This document shows, one piece after another, positions 18,761 through 26,910 of a stretch of 64,000 bases of DNA (the stretch's first letter is position 1; the number at the start of each line of letters is the position of its first letter). The position numbers and the translations under genes are program-made. Source of the stretch: Paraburkholderia unamae. Lineage in GTDB: Bacteria > Pseudomonadota > Gammaproteobacteria > Burkholderiales > Burkholderiaceae. The stretch spans positions 1 through 64,000 of the forward strand of contig NZ_QLSU01000002.1 of the NCBI RefSeq assembly GCF_003268775.1, written 5' to 3'. The notes beneath the pieces are model-generated. The model was given only the letters and a program-made list of their open reading frames with translations. It was not told the origin of the DNA and did no database searches.

Positions 18761-19447
18761 ATGACAGGCTACGATCGCCAGACGATCTCGGACGCAACCG
18801 CGAAAATGCTGCTCGAAGTGAAGGCCGTGCACTTCAACGCCGAAAAGCCCTTCATCTTCACCTCCGGCTGGGCGAGCCCGGTCTATATCGACTGCCGCAA
18901 GCTGATCTCGTATCCGCGCGTGCGCCGCGGCCTGATGGAAATGGCCGAAGCCACGATCCTGCGCGACGTCGGCTACGAGCAGATCGACGCCGTGGCCGGC
19001 GGCGAAACCGCGGGCATCCCGTTCGCGGCATGGCTCTCCGACCGCCTGATGGTGCCCATGCAGTACGTGCGCAAGAAGCCGAAGGGTTTCGGCCGCAACG
19101 CGCAGATCGAAGGCCTCCTCACCGAAGGCCAGCGCGTGCTGCTCGTCGAAGACCTGACCACCGACAGCCGCAGCAAGATCAACTTCATCAACGCGCTGCG
19201 CACGGCCGGCGCGCAGGTGAACCACTGCTTCGTGCTGTTCCACTACAACATCTTCAAGGAAAGCGTCTCGGTCCTGAAGGACATCGACGTCGACCTGCAT
19301 GCGCTCGCCACGTGGTGGGACGTGCTGCGCGTCGCCAAGGAGTCGGGCTACTTCGAAACGAAGACGCTCGACGAAGTCGAGAAGTTCCTGCACGCACCGG
19401 CCGAGTGGTCGGCCGCGCACGGCGGCGCGACGTCGGCACCGCAATAA
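18761..19447 (+). CDS. pyrE: Orotate phosphoribosyltransferase
   Basis: A 228-residue enzyme that joins orotate to PRPP, giving OMP in pyrimidine synthesis. The PRPP-binding loop [14 protein letters not shown] is near residues 125-138. The family N-terminal features [14 protein letters not shown] and [14 protein letters not shown] are present. The start at 18761 (MTGYDRQT) was chosen over the in-frame upstream ATG at 18683, whose extension is low-complexity. A long leader and a downstream terminator mark it as a single-gene unit. Confidence 0.94.
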   Translation: MTGYDRQTISDATAKMLLEVKAVHFNAEKPFIFTSGWASPVYIDCRKLISYPRVRRGLMEMAEATILRDVGYEQIDAVAGGETAGIPFAAWLSDRLMVPMQYVRKKPKGFGRNAQIEGLLTEGQRVLLVEDLTTDSRSKINFINALRTAGAQVNHCFVLFHYNIFKESVSVLKDIDVDLHALATWWDVLRVAKESGYFETKTLDEVEKFLHAPAEWSAAHGGATSAPQ

Positions 19448-19482
19448 ACAGGAGTCTGCGCGCGCGCTTTCACGCGCGCAGC

Positions 19483-19520
19483 AAAAAGGCCATCTGCCTC
19501 AAAAGCAGATGGCTTTTTTT
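19483..19520 (+). terminator. Rho-independent terminator after pyrE
   Basis: Stem GCCATCTGC/GCAGATGGC (19489..19497 and 19505..19513), seven-base loop, seven T downstream and five A upstream. It closes pyrE and may also act on the convergent response-regulator gene. Confidence 0.92.
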
Positions 19521-19550
19521 CGGCCTGCGCACGACGTCAGTGCGGCCAGA

Positions 19551-20249
19551 TCAATGCGTGGTTTCCGCTTCGCCGCCCTCGTCGGGTGCATGCGAGGAGA
19601 GATTGAGCAGACCATTACTCTGCGCATATTGAAACAGCTCGGAATCGCGATCGAGTCCCAGCTTTCTCATTGCCGTATTCTTTTGTGTACTAATTGTCTT
19701 GATACTACGGCTAAGTTTTTCGGATATTTCTTTAATCGTCATTCCTGAAACAAAGAGTCTTACGACTTCAAGTTCGCGTTTTGAGAGAATGACTTCATCC
19801 GTTTTACCGCCGCTATTGATGCGCAACTGATCGAGCGCCGTCTTCACCTGCGGACTCAAGTATTCGATATTCCGGCTCACGTGCTGCACGGCGAGCCCGA
19901 TATGGCTAAGGTCGTCGGACTTGTGCACGACCGCGATCACGCCGAGTTCGCTCAGACGTTTGAGCAGCGCGGCGTTTTCGAGCATCGTCAGGACGACGAT
20001 GGGAATGTTCGGAAAATTGCGCCGTAGATAACCGATGAGCGGCAAACCGTCGCCGTACTGGCCTCCCGGCATGGCGAGGTCGGTCACGAGCACATCGCAG
20101 GGACCGGACTGCAACGCCTTGACCAGCTCGGTGGACTGGCGCGCACGACCAACAACCTGAATACCGGGGAAATTGAGCAGTGCGTGTTCGGCACCAAACA
20201 AGATCACCGGATGATCGTCGGCGACTACGACCCTGATTGGCTGCTGCAT
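19551..20249 (-). CDS. RcsB-like NarL/LuxR-type response regulator
   Basis: 232 residues. The receiver domain (1-125) is intact: acidic pair in VVADDHP, phospho-acceptor in VTDLAMPG, Thr in VVLTM and Lys in VVHKSDD. The C-terminal LuxR-type helix-turn-helix (about 150-215) reads KRELEVVRLFVSGMTIKEIS and TISTQKNTAMRKLG. The layout resembles RcsB. No histidine kinase is adjacent, so it is an orphan here. The start at 20249 follows GGAGGGG. It is divergent from a PEBP-family gene across 270 bases, which may be its target. Codon usage is less GC-rich near the C-terminus than in its neighbours. Confidence 0.9.
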   Translation of the reverse strand: MQQPIRVVVADDHPVILFGAEHALLNFPGIQVVGRARQSTELVKALQSGPCDVLVTDLAMPGGQYGDGLPLIGYLRRNFPNIPIVVLTMLENAALLKRLSELGVIAVVHKSDDLSHIGLAVQHVSRNIEYLSPQVKTALDQLRINSGGKTDEVILSKRELEVVRLFVSGMTIKEISEKLSRSIKTISTQKNTAMRKLGLDRDSELFQYAQSNGLLNLSSHAPDEGGEAETTH

Positions 20250-20519
20250 TACCCCTCCGTGTAGGCAAACCTGTTTCTCTTCCGGCGCGCGGCCAGCCCC
20301 TGTTTCGCTTCTTCTTTCTGGCGCCCTACAACCCCACCTGCCCCGAGCAGGGTAATGTAAGACTATAGCGGAATCCTCACGAATAATCTGTACGCATGCA
20401 GGCGAAACGTAACTTATTAATACCGCTATATTGAAGCAAATTCGGTCCGGAGCACAAATCAAACATTTCCTTCAGGACTCTGTGGACCGGATTTGACAAA
20501 CATACAGGAGAACTCGCTA

Positions 20520-21110
20520 ATGCGTACTCCCTATGCCTTCGGGCCGAGTTGCTTTCGTCATGCGTTTGCGCTGGCCGGCGTTGTCATGACGTGCGTCACA
20601 ATGCCGGCGGCCTTATCCCATGCAGGCGAAAATTTCAGGCTATCCAGCCCCAGCTTCGTTGAAGGCGGAACGGTCGGTCCGAGCCAGATCTTCAACGATG
20701 CCGGTTGCAATGGGCCGAATCATTCACCTGGCTTGATGTGGCGCAATGCTCCGGCGGGCACACGAAGTTTCGCCATCACGATTTTCGATCGCGACGCACC
20801 GGGACGCGGGTGGTGGCACTGGGCCGTCGCCAACATTCCGGCAAACGTCACGAGCCTGCCGGAAAACGCGAGCGCATCGGGCGCACTGCGCAAGTTCGGC
20901 GCGATCGAGGCGCGCAATGACTTCAACGTCGACGGCTATGGCGGCCCCTGTCCGCCGCCGGGCAATCCGCATCGTTATGTCGTCACCGTTTATGCGCTTC
21001 GCGTCGAAACGCTGCCACTCGCGCAGGGGCGCCCCGCCGCGCTATTCGATCGCGAGATCAGCGGCTTGTCGCTCGGCAGCGCGCAAATCACCGTGACCTA
21101 CGGCCGCTGA
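20520..21110 (+). CDS. Exported PEBP/YbhB-YbcL family protein
   Basis: 196 residues with an N-terminal signal peptide (hydrophobic FALAGVVMTCVTMPAA, cleavage near SHA-GE). The phosphatidylethanolamine-binding (Raf-kinase-inhibitor-like) fold follows: NHSPGLMWRNAPAGTRSFAI, DRDAPGRGWWHWAVANIP and GPCPPPGNPHRYVVTVYAL. The role of the bacterial members is unknown; the ligand pocket is expected to be periplasmic. AGGAG at 20506..20510 favours the start at 20520 over the in-frame ATG at 20493. Confidence 0.9.
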   Translation: MRTPYAFGPSCFRHAFALAGVVMTCVTMPAALSHAGENFRLSSPSFVEGGTVGPSQIFNDAGCNGPNHSPGLMWRNAPAGTRSFAITIFDRDAPGRGWWHWAVANIPANVTSLPENASASGALRKFGAIEARNDFNVDGYGGPCPPPGNPHRYVVTVYALRVETLPLAQGRPAALFDREISGLSLGSAQITVTYGR

Positions 21111-21288
21111 CCAGGCCCGCGCGGGCGGCGTGAGATTGCTTCGCGCGAAGAAAAAGAGTCGTTCCGCACGGCGCGCGTCACACGGCGCGTGAGGCGGCAT
21201 GGATGTGATTAAGATGATGCGTCGCGCGCCGGGCCGAGGCGCTGGCAGCGGCGCGCCGCATTGTCCCCTCCCTTGAATGGAGTCGTCC

Positions 21289-21870
21289 ATGTCCAGAATC
21301 GTCATTGCGTATCACAGCGGCTACGGCCATACGAAGAAACTTGCGGAAAGCGTGCTCGCGGGCCTGCTGGGCGCGGGCGCCGATGGGAAGTTGATAGCGG
21401 TCAATGAAATCGACGATGCGGGCTGGGCCGACCTCGACGCCGCCGACGCGATCGTGTTCGGCGCGCCGACCTACATGGGCGGTCCGTCCGCCGACTTCAA
21501 GAAGTTCGCCGATGCAAGCTCGAAGGCCTGGTTCACGCAGAAGTGGAAAGACAAGATCGCGGCAGGCTTCACCAACTCGGCGACGATGAACGGCGACAAG
21601 TTCTCGACGATCCAGTATTTCGTCACGCTGGCGATGCAGCACGGCATGGTCTGGACCGGCACCGGCATGCTGCCCGCCAACACGAAGGCCGCCACGCGCA
21701 ACGACGTGAACTTCGTGGGGGGCTTCACGGGGCTGCTCGCGCAGTCGCCGGCCGACGCCACGCCCGAGGAAGCGCCGCCCGCCGGCGACCTCGAAACCGC
21801 CCGCGCCTTCGGCGTGCGTGTCGCCACCGTGACGGACCGCTGGCTGGCCGGCCGCGCGGCGAACGCCTGA
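21289..21870 (+). CDS. Flavodoxin-fold NAD(P)H-dependent oxidoreductase (WrbA-like)
   Basis: 193 residues. The FMN-phosphate loop is in YHSGYGHTKKLAES, and an isoalloxazine contact is in FGAPTYMGGPSADFK. The C-terminal half has FVGGFTGLLAQSP. The family covers quinone and FMN reductases; the exact substrate is unknown. GGAG 6 bases upstream supports the ATG at 21289 rather than 21277. It is monocistronic, between a PEBP gene and argC, with no visible link to either. Confidence 0.87.
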   Translation: MSRIVIAYHSGYGHTKKLAESVLAGLLGAGADGKLIAVNEIDDAGWADLDAADAIVFGAPTYMGGPSADFKKFADASSKAWFTQKWKDKIAAGFTNSATMNGDKFSTIQYFVTLAMQHGMVWTGTGMLPANTKAATRNDVNFVGGFTGLLAQSPADATPEEAPPAGDLETARAFGVRVATVTDRWLAGRAANA

Positions 21871-22123
21871 GCGCGAGCCGCCACTCCGTTCGGTCCCCGA
21901 AGCAATCGCACGCCGCCGTGCGAAGCCGGCCTGCGGGCCGCGCGCGGCGGCGCACCACGCCTTCACAGACAAGCCCTCGGGTAAGCCCCGATTTTTTTCC
22001 CGGCACGGTCACACGTGTGCCCGCCTGACGTCTTAAAATACCGTTCCGGCGGCGCATTGCCGAACCGGCCCTTGCAACCCGCAGTGTTTGCGACCCCGAA
22101 TTCCCGCGTTCAGAGAGATCGAG

Positions 22124-23071
22124 ATGAGCACGAAAGTTTTTGTCGACGGACAGGAAGGCACGACCGGCCTGAAGATTTTTGAATACCTGTCGCCGCGCAC
22201 CGACGTCGAGATCCTGCGTATCGACGATGCGAAGCGCAAGGACGTCGAGGAACGCCGCCGTCTCATCAACGCTTCGGACGTGACGTTCCTGTGCCTGCCC
22301 GACGTCGCCTCGCGCGAGTCGGCCTCGCTCGTCGAGAACGATCGCACGGTGCTGATCGACGCGAGCACGGCGTTCCGCACCCAGGCCGACTGGGCCTACG
22401 GCCTGCCCGAGCTCACGAAGGCGCAGCGCGAGAAGGTGCGCCAGTCGAAGCGCATCGCGGTGCCGGGCTGCCACGCGTCGGCATTCATCCTGGCAATGCG
22501 CCCGCTCGTCGAGGCGGGCCTCGTCGCGCCGGACTTCGCCGCGCATAGCTACTCGCTCACGGGCTACAGCGGCGGCGGCAAGAAGATGATCGCGGAGTAC
22601 GAAGCCGGCGGCAACGCGAAGCTCGCGAGCCCGCGCCCGTACGCGCTCGGCCTCACGCACAAGCATCTGCCGGAAATGGCGGTGCATGGCGGCCTGAAGT
22701 CGGCGCCGGTCTTCACGCCGATCGTCGGCCCGTTCTACAAGGGTCTCGCCGTCACGACCTACTTCTCGCCGAAGCAGCTCACGCGCCATGCGAAGCCGCA
22801 AGACGTGCAGGCGCTGTTCGCCGAGTACTACGCGGGCGAGCAGTTCGTGCGCGTGGCGCCCTTCAACGCCGATGAGAACCTCGATGCCGGCATGTTCGAT
22901 GTGCAGGCGAACAACGATACAAACCGCGTCGACCTGTTCGTGTTCGGCAACGACGAGCAGTTCGTGACCGTCGCGCGCCTCGACAACCTGGGCAAGGGCG
23001 CCTCGGGCGCGGCGATCCAGTGCATGAACCTCGCGATCGGCGCGGCCGAGAACACCGGCCTTAACGCCTGA
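22124..23071 (+). CDS. argC: N-acetyl-gamma-glutamyl-phosphate reductase, type 2
   Basis: A 315-residue NADPH-dependent reductase of the arginine pathway. The short type-2 form is recognised by [17 protein letters not shown] at the N-terminus and the catalytic Cys in [15 protein letters not shown]. Other conserved parts are SGGGKKMI and the C-terminal [13 protein letters not shown]. The start at 22124 follows GAGAGATCGAG. A TAAAAT hexamer at 22034..22039 may be the -10. Other arg genes are not in the window. It is followed by a terminator. Confidence 0.94.
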   Translation: MSTKVFVDGQEGTTGLKIFEYLSPRTDVEILRIDDAKRKDVEERRRLINASDVTFLCLPDVASRESASLVENDRTVLIDASTAFRTQADWAYGLPELTKAQREKVRQSKRIAVPGCHASAFILAMRPLVEAGLVAPDFAAHSYSLTGYSGGGKKMIAEYEAGGNAKLASPRPYALGLTHKHLPEMAVHGGLKSAPVFTPIVGPFYKGLAVTTYFSPKQLTRHAKPQDVQALFAEYYAGEQFVRVAPFNADENLDAGMFDVQANNDTNRVDLFVFGNDEQFVTVARLDNLGKGASGAAIQCMNLAIGAAENTGLNA

Positions 23072-23097
23072 AGCGCTCCGCGAAGCGCGGTGCAAAC

Positions 23098-23127
23098 AAA
23101 AAACCGGCTCCAGGAGCCGGTTTTTTT
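23098..23127 (+). terminator. Rho-independent terminator after argC
   Basis: Stem CCGGCTC/GAGCCGG with a CAG loop, three or more A before and seven T after (23121..23127). Confidence 0.92.
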
Positions 23128-23156
23128 ACGCCTTGCCGCCCTGCAAAACGCACGGG

Positions 23157-23187
23157 CAAAAAAAAGCCCGCCAATGGTTGGCGGGCT
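23157..23187 (-). terminator. Rho-independent terminator of the lone receiver gene
   Basis: Ten-base stem AGCCCGCCAA/TTGGCGGGCT with a three-base loop (23165..23187). On the minus strand it is followed by eight T, so it works leftwards for the gene at 23304..23669. It sits about 115 bases beyond that stop. Confidence 0.88.
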
Positions 23188-23303
23188 GAATCCATATCAG
23201 AGGAGACATGGAGGAGACAAGAACCAGTATAGCGACTAGCGTGATGCAATGCAACATGTAAAGTAGTGCGCACCCTGAATGTTGCGTCACAACAACATGT
23301 TTG

Positions 23304-23669
23304 TCACGGGCCTGTCATCGAGAGAATGAACATCAGTTGATCGAGCCCCACCGGCCGCACGAGGTGCACGTCGAAGCCCGCTGCAAGCGCCTCCTCGCGG
23401 TGGCGCGACTCGCCCCAGCCGCCCAGCCCGATCAGGAGCGGCGCGCGCTCGCCGCTCACCGCACGCAGTCGTCGCACGAGAACTACGGGTTCGTCCTGGG
23501 CGAGGGAAAGCGCCACGATCGCCACGGCGGGCGCATCGCGGGCTGCGACAGTGAGCGCTTCGTCAAGCGTGCGGGCCACGGACACGCCGTAGCCCAGGTC
23601 GGTCAGCAAGGTGCTGAGCCCGTCCAGCGATTTTTCGTCGTTATCGGCGATCAGGATGTGTGTGTCCAT
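23304..23669 (-). CDS. Stand-alone degenerate response-regulator receiver domain
   Basis: 121 residues, a single receiver fold with no output domain. The acidic pair near the N-terminus remains (LIADNDEKSL, Asp9 and Asp11). The position of the phospho-acceptor Asp is Ala53 in VAIVALSL. The conserved Thr/Ser is Gly81, and the usual Lys of the KP pair is Arg105 (VRPVG). Normal phosphoryl transfer therefore looks impossible, and it may work as a protein-protein interaction module. No kinase is adjacent. It has its own terminator and reads as expressed, not decayed: no stop or frameshift is present. Confidence 0.8.
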   Translation of the reverse strand: MDTHILIADNDEKSLDGLSTLLTDLGYGVSVARTLDEALTVAARDAPAVAIVALSLAQDEPVVLVRRLRAVSGERAPLLIGLGGWGESRHREEALAAGFDVHLVRPVGLDQLMFILSMTGP

Positions 23670-23939
23670 TCGCCGTCTCCTGCCCTGAAATGGACCCGGC
23701 AGCCCCTTCCGCGCCGTTGGTCGGTCGTTGGGTCAGTCTCGAGCCCTGCCATCGTCACCGGTTCCCCGTCCCTGCATCCGTGATGCGGCGCCGCGAATCA
23801 ATCCGGCCACCGTCCGTTGCGATGCGCCACATTGTCCCTGGCTGGCGCGCGGGTATTTGTGCGTCACCGCGCGCTCCACTGAAGATTTTGATCGGCAAAG
23901 CGGCGAGAACGTTCGCCGCGCCCCACTTCATCCGGCGAA

Positions 23940-24824
23940 TCAGCCGCCCTGCTCCCCGCGCCCCGCGCGGCGCGCCGCCACCTTGCCGAGCACGGCGAAG
24001 TCGCGTTCGCCGTCGCCGTGCGCGAGCGCTTCGAGCAGGCTGTCGCGCAGCACGCTGGCCACCGGCATGGGCGTCGCCACTGCGTCGGCAGCGGCGAGCG
24101 CGAGCCGCACGTCCTTGAGGCCAAGGCGCGCCTTGAAAAGCGCGGGCTCGTAGCGCCGCTGCGCGATCATGCCGCCGTAGCCCGTGTACACCGGGCCGGG
24201 AAACGGTCCGCTCGTCACGACGTCGAGAAAGTCGCGCATCGCAACGCCGTAGCCGTCAAGCAGCGCCGCCGCCTCGCCGAGCGATTCCACGGCCGACGCC
24301 AGCATGAAGTTCGCCGCGAGCTTCATTACGTTCGCCTGCTGCGGCACGGCGCCGACGCGCCACGTCTTCTGCCCGATCACATCGAAAAGCGGCTGCACGC
24401 GGTCGATCGCCTCGGCCGGCCCCGCGGCCATGATGGTGAGCTTCGCCGCCTGCGCGGCATCGGGCCGCCCGAGCACCGGCGCCGCCACGTAATGCAGCCC
24501 GCGCCCGGCGTGCGCCTGGGCGAGCGATTCGGCGAGCGCCACCGAAATCGTCGCCATGTTCACGTGCACGAGCCCTTGCGGCGCGTGGTCGAGCAGCGTC
24601 GCGTCGAACACTTCGCGCAGCGCCGCGTCGTCGGCGAGCATCGAGATGGTGGCGTCGCCGCCGAACGCCTCGCCCGGCGCGCCGACGATGCGAGCGCCCG
24701 CCGCGGCGAGCGCCTGAGCCTTGCCCGCCGTGCGGTTCCACACGCGCACTGTGTGGCCCGCCTTCAGCAGATTGCCGACCATCGCGCCGCCCATTTCGCC
24801 AAGACCAATAAAACCGATGTCCAT
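23940..24824 (-). CDS. NAD(P)-dependent beta-hydroxyacid dehydrogenase family protein
   Basis: A 294-residue protein of the 3-hydroxyisobutyrate dehydrogenase family. The Rossmann signature GFIGLGEMGGAM is at residues 4-15, with NRTAGKA after the second strand. The substrate block HYVAAPVLGRPDAA replaces the usual DAPVSGG-type motif, and the catalytic Lys is in ANVMKLAANFML. The divergent substrate loop suggests a glyoxylate/succinic-semialdehyde reductase-like member. GGAAGGAG 6 bases before the ATG at 24824 fixes the start. It is divergent from the Mut7-C gene. Confidence 0.88.
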   Translation of the reverse strand: MDIGFIGLGEMGGAMVGNLLKAGHTVRVWNRTAGKAQALAAAGARIVGAPGEAFGGDATISMLADDAALREVFDATLLDHAPQGLVHVNMATISVALAESLAQAHAGRGLHYVAAPVLGRPDAAQAAKLTIMAAGPAEAIDRVQPLFDVIGQKTWRVGAVPQQANVMKLAANFMLASAVESLGEAAALLDGYGVAMRDFLDVVTSGPFPGPVYTGYGGMIAQRRYEPALFKARLGLKDVRLALAAADAVATPMPVASVLRDSLLEALAHGDGERDFAVLGKVAARRAGRGEQGG

Positions 24825-24975
24825 CGCATGCTCCTTCCACTCAGAATCGATCGGGGGAAACCCGGGGAAAGCGCCAAGTACAGCACAAGGCGGCCCTGGC
24901 TGCCGGCGCGGAGTCGGCAGACGCGTCCGTGGCAATCGCGCGCAAGCCTGCGCACGCGGTGCGATACTGCTTCGC

Positions 24976-25794
24976 ATGGTCACCGCCACCTTCCGCTTCT
25001 ACGAGGAGCTGAACGACTTTCTTGCGCGGCCGCTGCGCAGGCGCGCGTTCAGTTGCGCCTGCGCGCGCAACGCCACGGCCAAGCACATGATCGAGGCGCT
25101 GGGCGTGCCGCACACCGAAGTGGAGCTGATCCTCGTGAACGGCGAATCGGTCGGCTTCGAGCATCCTCTCGCGGACGGCGACCGCGTGGCGGTCTATCCG
25201 AAGTTCGAGGCGCTCGACATCCGGCCCTTGCTGCGCGTGCGCGACGCGCCGCTGCGCGAATTGCGCTTCGTCGCCGACGCGCATCTGGGCGGTCTCGCCC
25301 AACTGCTGCGCCTCGCGGGCTTCGACACGCTCTACGACAACCACTTCCCCGACGACGAAATCGAGGCGCTGGCCGCCGCCGAGCATCGCATCGTGCTCAC
25401 GCGCGATCGCGAACTGCTCAAGCGGCGCACCATCACGCACGGTTGCTACGTGCGCGCGCTCAAGCCGCGCGCGCAGGTACACGAGATTTTCGAGCGGCTG
25501 GATCTCGCGGCGAGCGCCCGGCCGTTCCGGCTATGCCTCACCTGCAACGCGCCGCTGCGGCCCATCGAGCGGGCCGACGTGCGCGAGCGCGTGCCGGAGG
25601 GTGTGTTCGAGCGGCAAGCGCGCTTTGTCACCTGCGACGTGTGCGAGCGCGTGTTCTGGGAGGGCTCGCACTGGCAGCGCATGCGCACGCTGATGGACGC
25701 GCTGACGCGCCGGCCGGACGATACCCGCGAAACGCACGACGACCGCGACAGACACAATGGCCACGCGCCGCCGCCAGGCGCCGCAGCGGAATGA
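24976..25794 (+). CDS. Mut7-C RNase-domain protein with ubiquitin-like N-terminus
   Basis: 272 residues. Residues 1-85 resemble the ubiquitin-like Mut7-C N-terminal domain (ATFRFYEELNDFL, VELILVNGESVGFEHPL). Residues 95-240 match Mut7-C, a PIN-like RNase fold with acidic residues in FVADAHLGGLAQLLRLAGFDT and VLTRDRELLKRR. A zinc-ribbon-like pair CLTC and CDVC follows. The last 25 residues are polar and disordered. The target RNA is unknown. The start at 24976 (MVTATFRFYE) was chosen by domain start; the frame is open from 24721. Confidence 0.85.
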   Translation: MVTATFRFYEELNDFLARPLRRRAFSCACARNATAKHMIEALGVPHTEVELILVNGESVGFEHPLADGDRVAVYPKFEALDIRPLLRVRDAPLRELRFVADAHLGGLAQLLRLAGFDTLYDNHFPDDEIEALAAAEHRIVLTRDRELLKRRTITHGCYVRALKPRAQVHEIFERLDLAASARPFRLCLTCNAPLRPIERADVRERVPEGVFERQARFVTCDVCERVFWEGSHWQRMRTLMDALTRRPDDTRETHDDRDRHNGHAPPPGAAAE

Positions 25795-25897
25795 CGCGTG
25801 GCGGCGCATCCAGCAGCATTCAGGCACATAGCGGCGATGGACGCGCGCGGGCGTTTGCGTACAATGCGCGCCACCGCCCAACACCGGAGCACGACAG

Positions 25898-26182
25898 ATG
25901 GCCATGAAGAAAACCGACCTTGAAAAGAACAAGGCGCTGAAACTGATGCAGGCGACCAGCAAGGCTGGCCCCGAGCGCTTCGGCAAAGCCTCGGCACAGC
26001 CGACGCTGGACCGCCGCGAGCAGCGCAAGCTGGACCAGGCGCAAGGCCTCGTGCCGTTCGCGTGCAAGCTGAACGCCGAACTCGTCGCGAAGCTGAAGGC
26101 GCGCGCCGAAACCCATCCGGAAGGCCTCAACGGCCTCCTCACCGAGCTGCTGGAAGCCGGGCTCGCGCGCGAAGCGTCCTGA
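25898..26182 (+). CDS. Small basic protein with ribbon-helix-helix-like C-terminus
   Basis: 94 residues, highly charged. The N-terminal half is Lys-rich and probably unstructured. Residues 50-92 read as a short strand (LVPFACKLN) followed by two helices (AELVAKLKARAETH and GLNGLLTELLEAGLA), the outline of a ribbon-helix-helix DNA-binding fold. I do not recognise a named family. It is a single gene with its own terminator at 26211..26243, and no toxin-like partner is adjacent. The DNA-binding role is inference. Confidence 0.7.
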   Translation: MAMKKTDLEKNKALKLMQATSKAGPERFGKASAQPTLDRREQRKLDQAQGLVPFACKLNAELVAKLKARAETHPEGLNGLLTELLEAGLAREAS

Positions 26183-26210
26183 GCGCCGCAGTCGCCCCGC
26201 GCCACAGGCG

Positions 26211-26243
26211 AAAAAAAAGCCAGAGCAAATGCTCTGGCTTTTT
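26211..26243 (+). terminator. Bidirectional rho-independent terminator
   Basis: Stem GCCAGAGCA/TGCTCTGGC with a two-base loop (26219..26238), eight A before and five T after. It serves the small basic protein gene and probably the convergent exported-protein gene at 26301..26522. Confidence 0.9.
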
Positions 26244-26300
26244 CATGGCTGGGGATGCACGCGATGTCGCCATCACGCGCGTCCCGGCCGAGCAGGCGAT

Positions 26301-26522
26301 TTAGTTCGCCTGGCCCTTGTCGGAGGTACCGGCAGCCGATGCGCCTTCCGACACAGCAGCGCGCTTGCCGTGGTGCTTGAGTTGCTTGTGTTGCTTCTTG
26401 GCCTTTGCCGGCGCGCTGGCTGCCGGTGCGGTTGCAGCGGGAGCCGAAGCGTCTTGTGCAAATGCCTGAGCCGAAATCAGTGCGACGGATGCTGCGATGA
26501 GCGAGGCGAGAATCTTTTTCAT
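26301..26522 (-). CDS. Small exported Ala/Lys/His-rich protein
   Basis: 73 residues with a textbook signal peptide (KKILASLIAASVALISAQAFA, cut before QD). A low-complexity Ala/Pro segment and a basic AKKQHKQLKHHGKR segment follow. GGGGAA precedes the ATG at 26522. The function is unknown; the mature peptide of about 50 residues should be periplasmic and cationic. It faces the bidirectional terminator at 26211. Confidence 0.75.
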   Translation of the reverse strand: MKKILASLIAASVALISAQAFAQDASAPAATAPAASAPAKAKKQHKQLKHHGKRAAVSEGASAAGTSDKGQAN

Positions 26523-26910
26523 CTGTTGTTCCCCAAACCTGACAAATAATGACCGGCACGTTGTGAATTAGAACAGCAAAAAACTGCGAAACGATCCGCT
26601 TGCCGATCTGGGCGGGCGTTTCGCGCGAAGCAGTATTACGCAGCGTAGGGCGTTTGTCATCCGCAAATAGCCGGGTGTATTTTCCGGGAGACAATTCCCT
26701 TTCAATTCGGATACGATCGGCATTTACGCGTTCGTTTTCCGGAAGGTCGCGGTCTTTTCACGTAATGCGTTGAATCGACCGGAGCCGCGCCTCGTCGCCG
26801 TCAAATTCGTGCCAGATTCAGATGAAATCGCGATAAACGATGCGGCCCGACTCACGGCCCCATTTCGAAAACGCTGTCGCGTCTGTTCCACGCAAAAAGA
26901 GATTCTCCCC
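26523..26910. other. 388-base spacer before the DMT transporter gene
   Basis: Region of lower GC content with the promoters of the small exported-protein gene (minus) and the transporter (plus). The transporter frame is open back to 26770, but that part has no membrane-protein character. No RNA gene or clear operator was seen. Confidence 0.4.

Noticed and set aside
23251..23300. Inverted GCAACAT/ATGTTGC and repeated ATGTTG near the receiver gene terminator
   Set aside because: Short arms, AT-rich context and no promoter or gene start that it would control. It is likely chance or leftover 3' structure.
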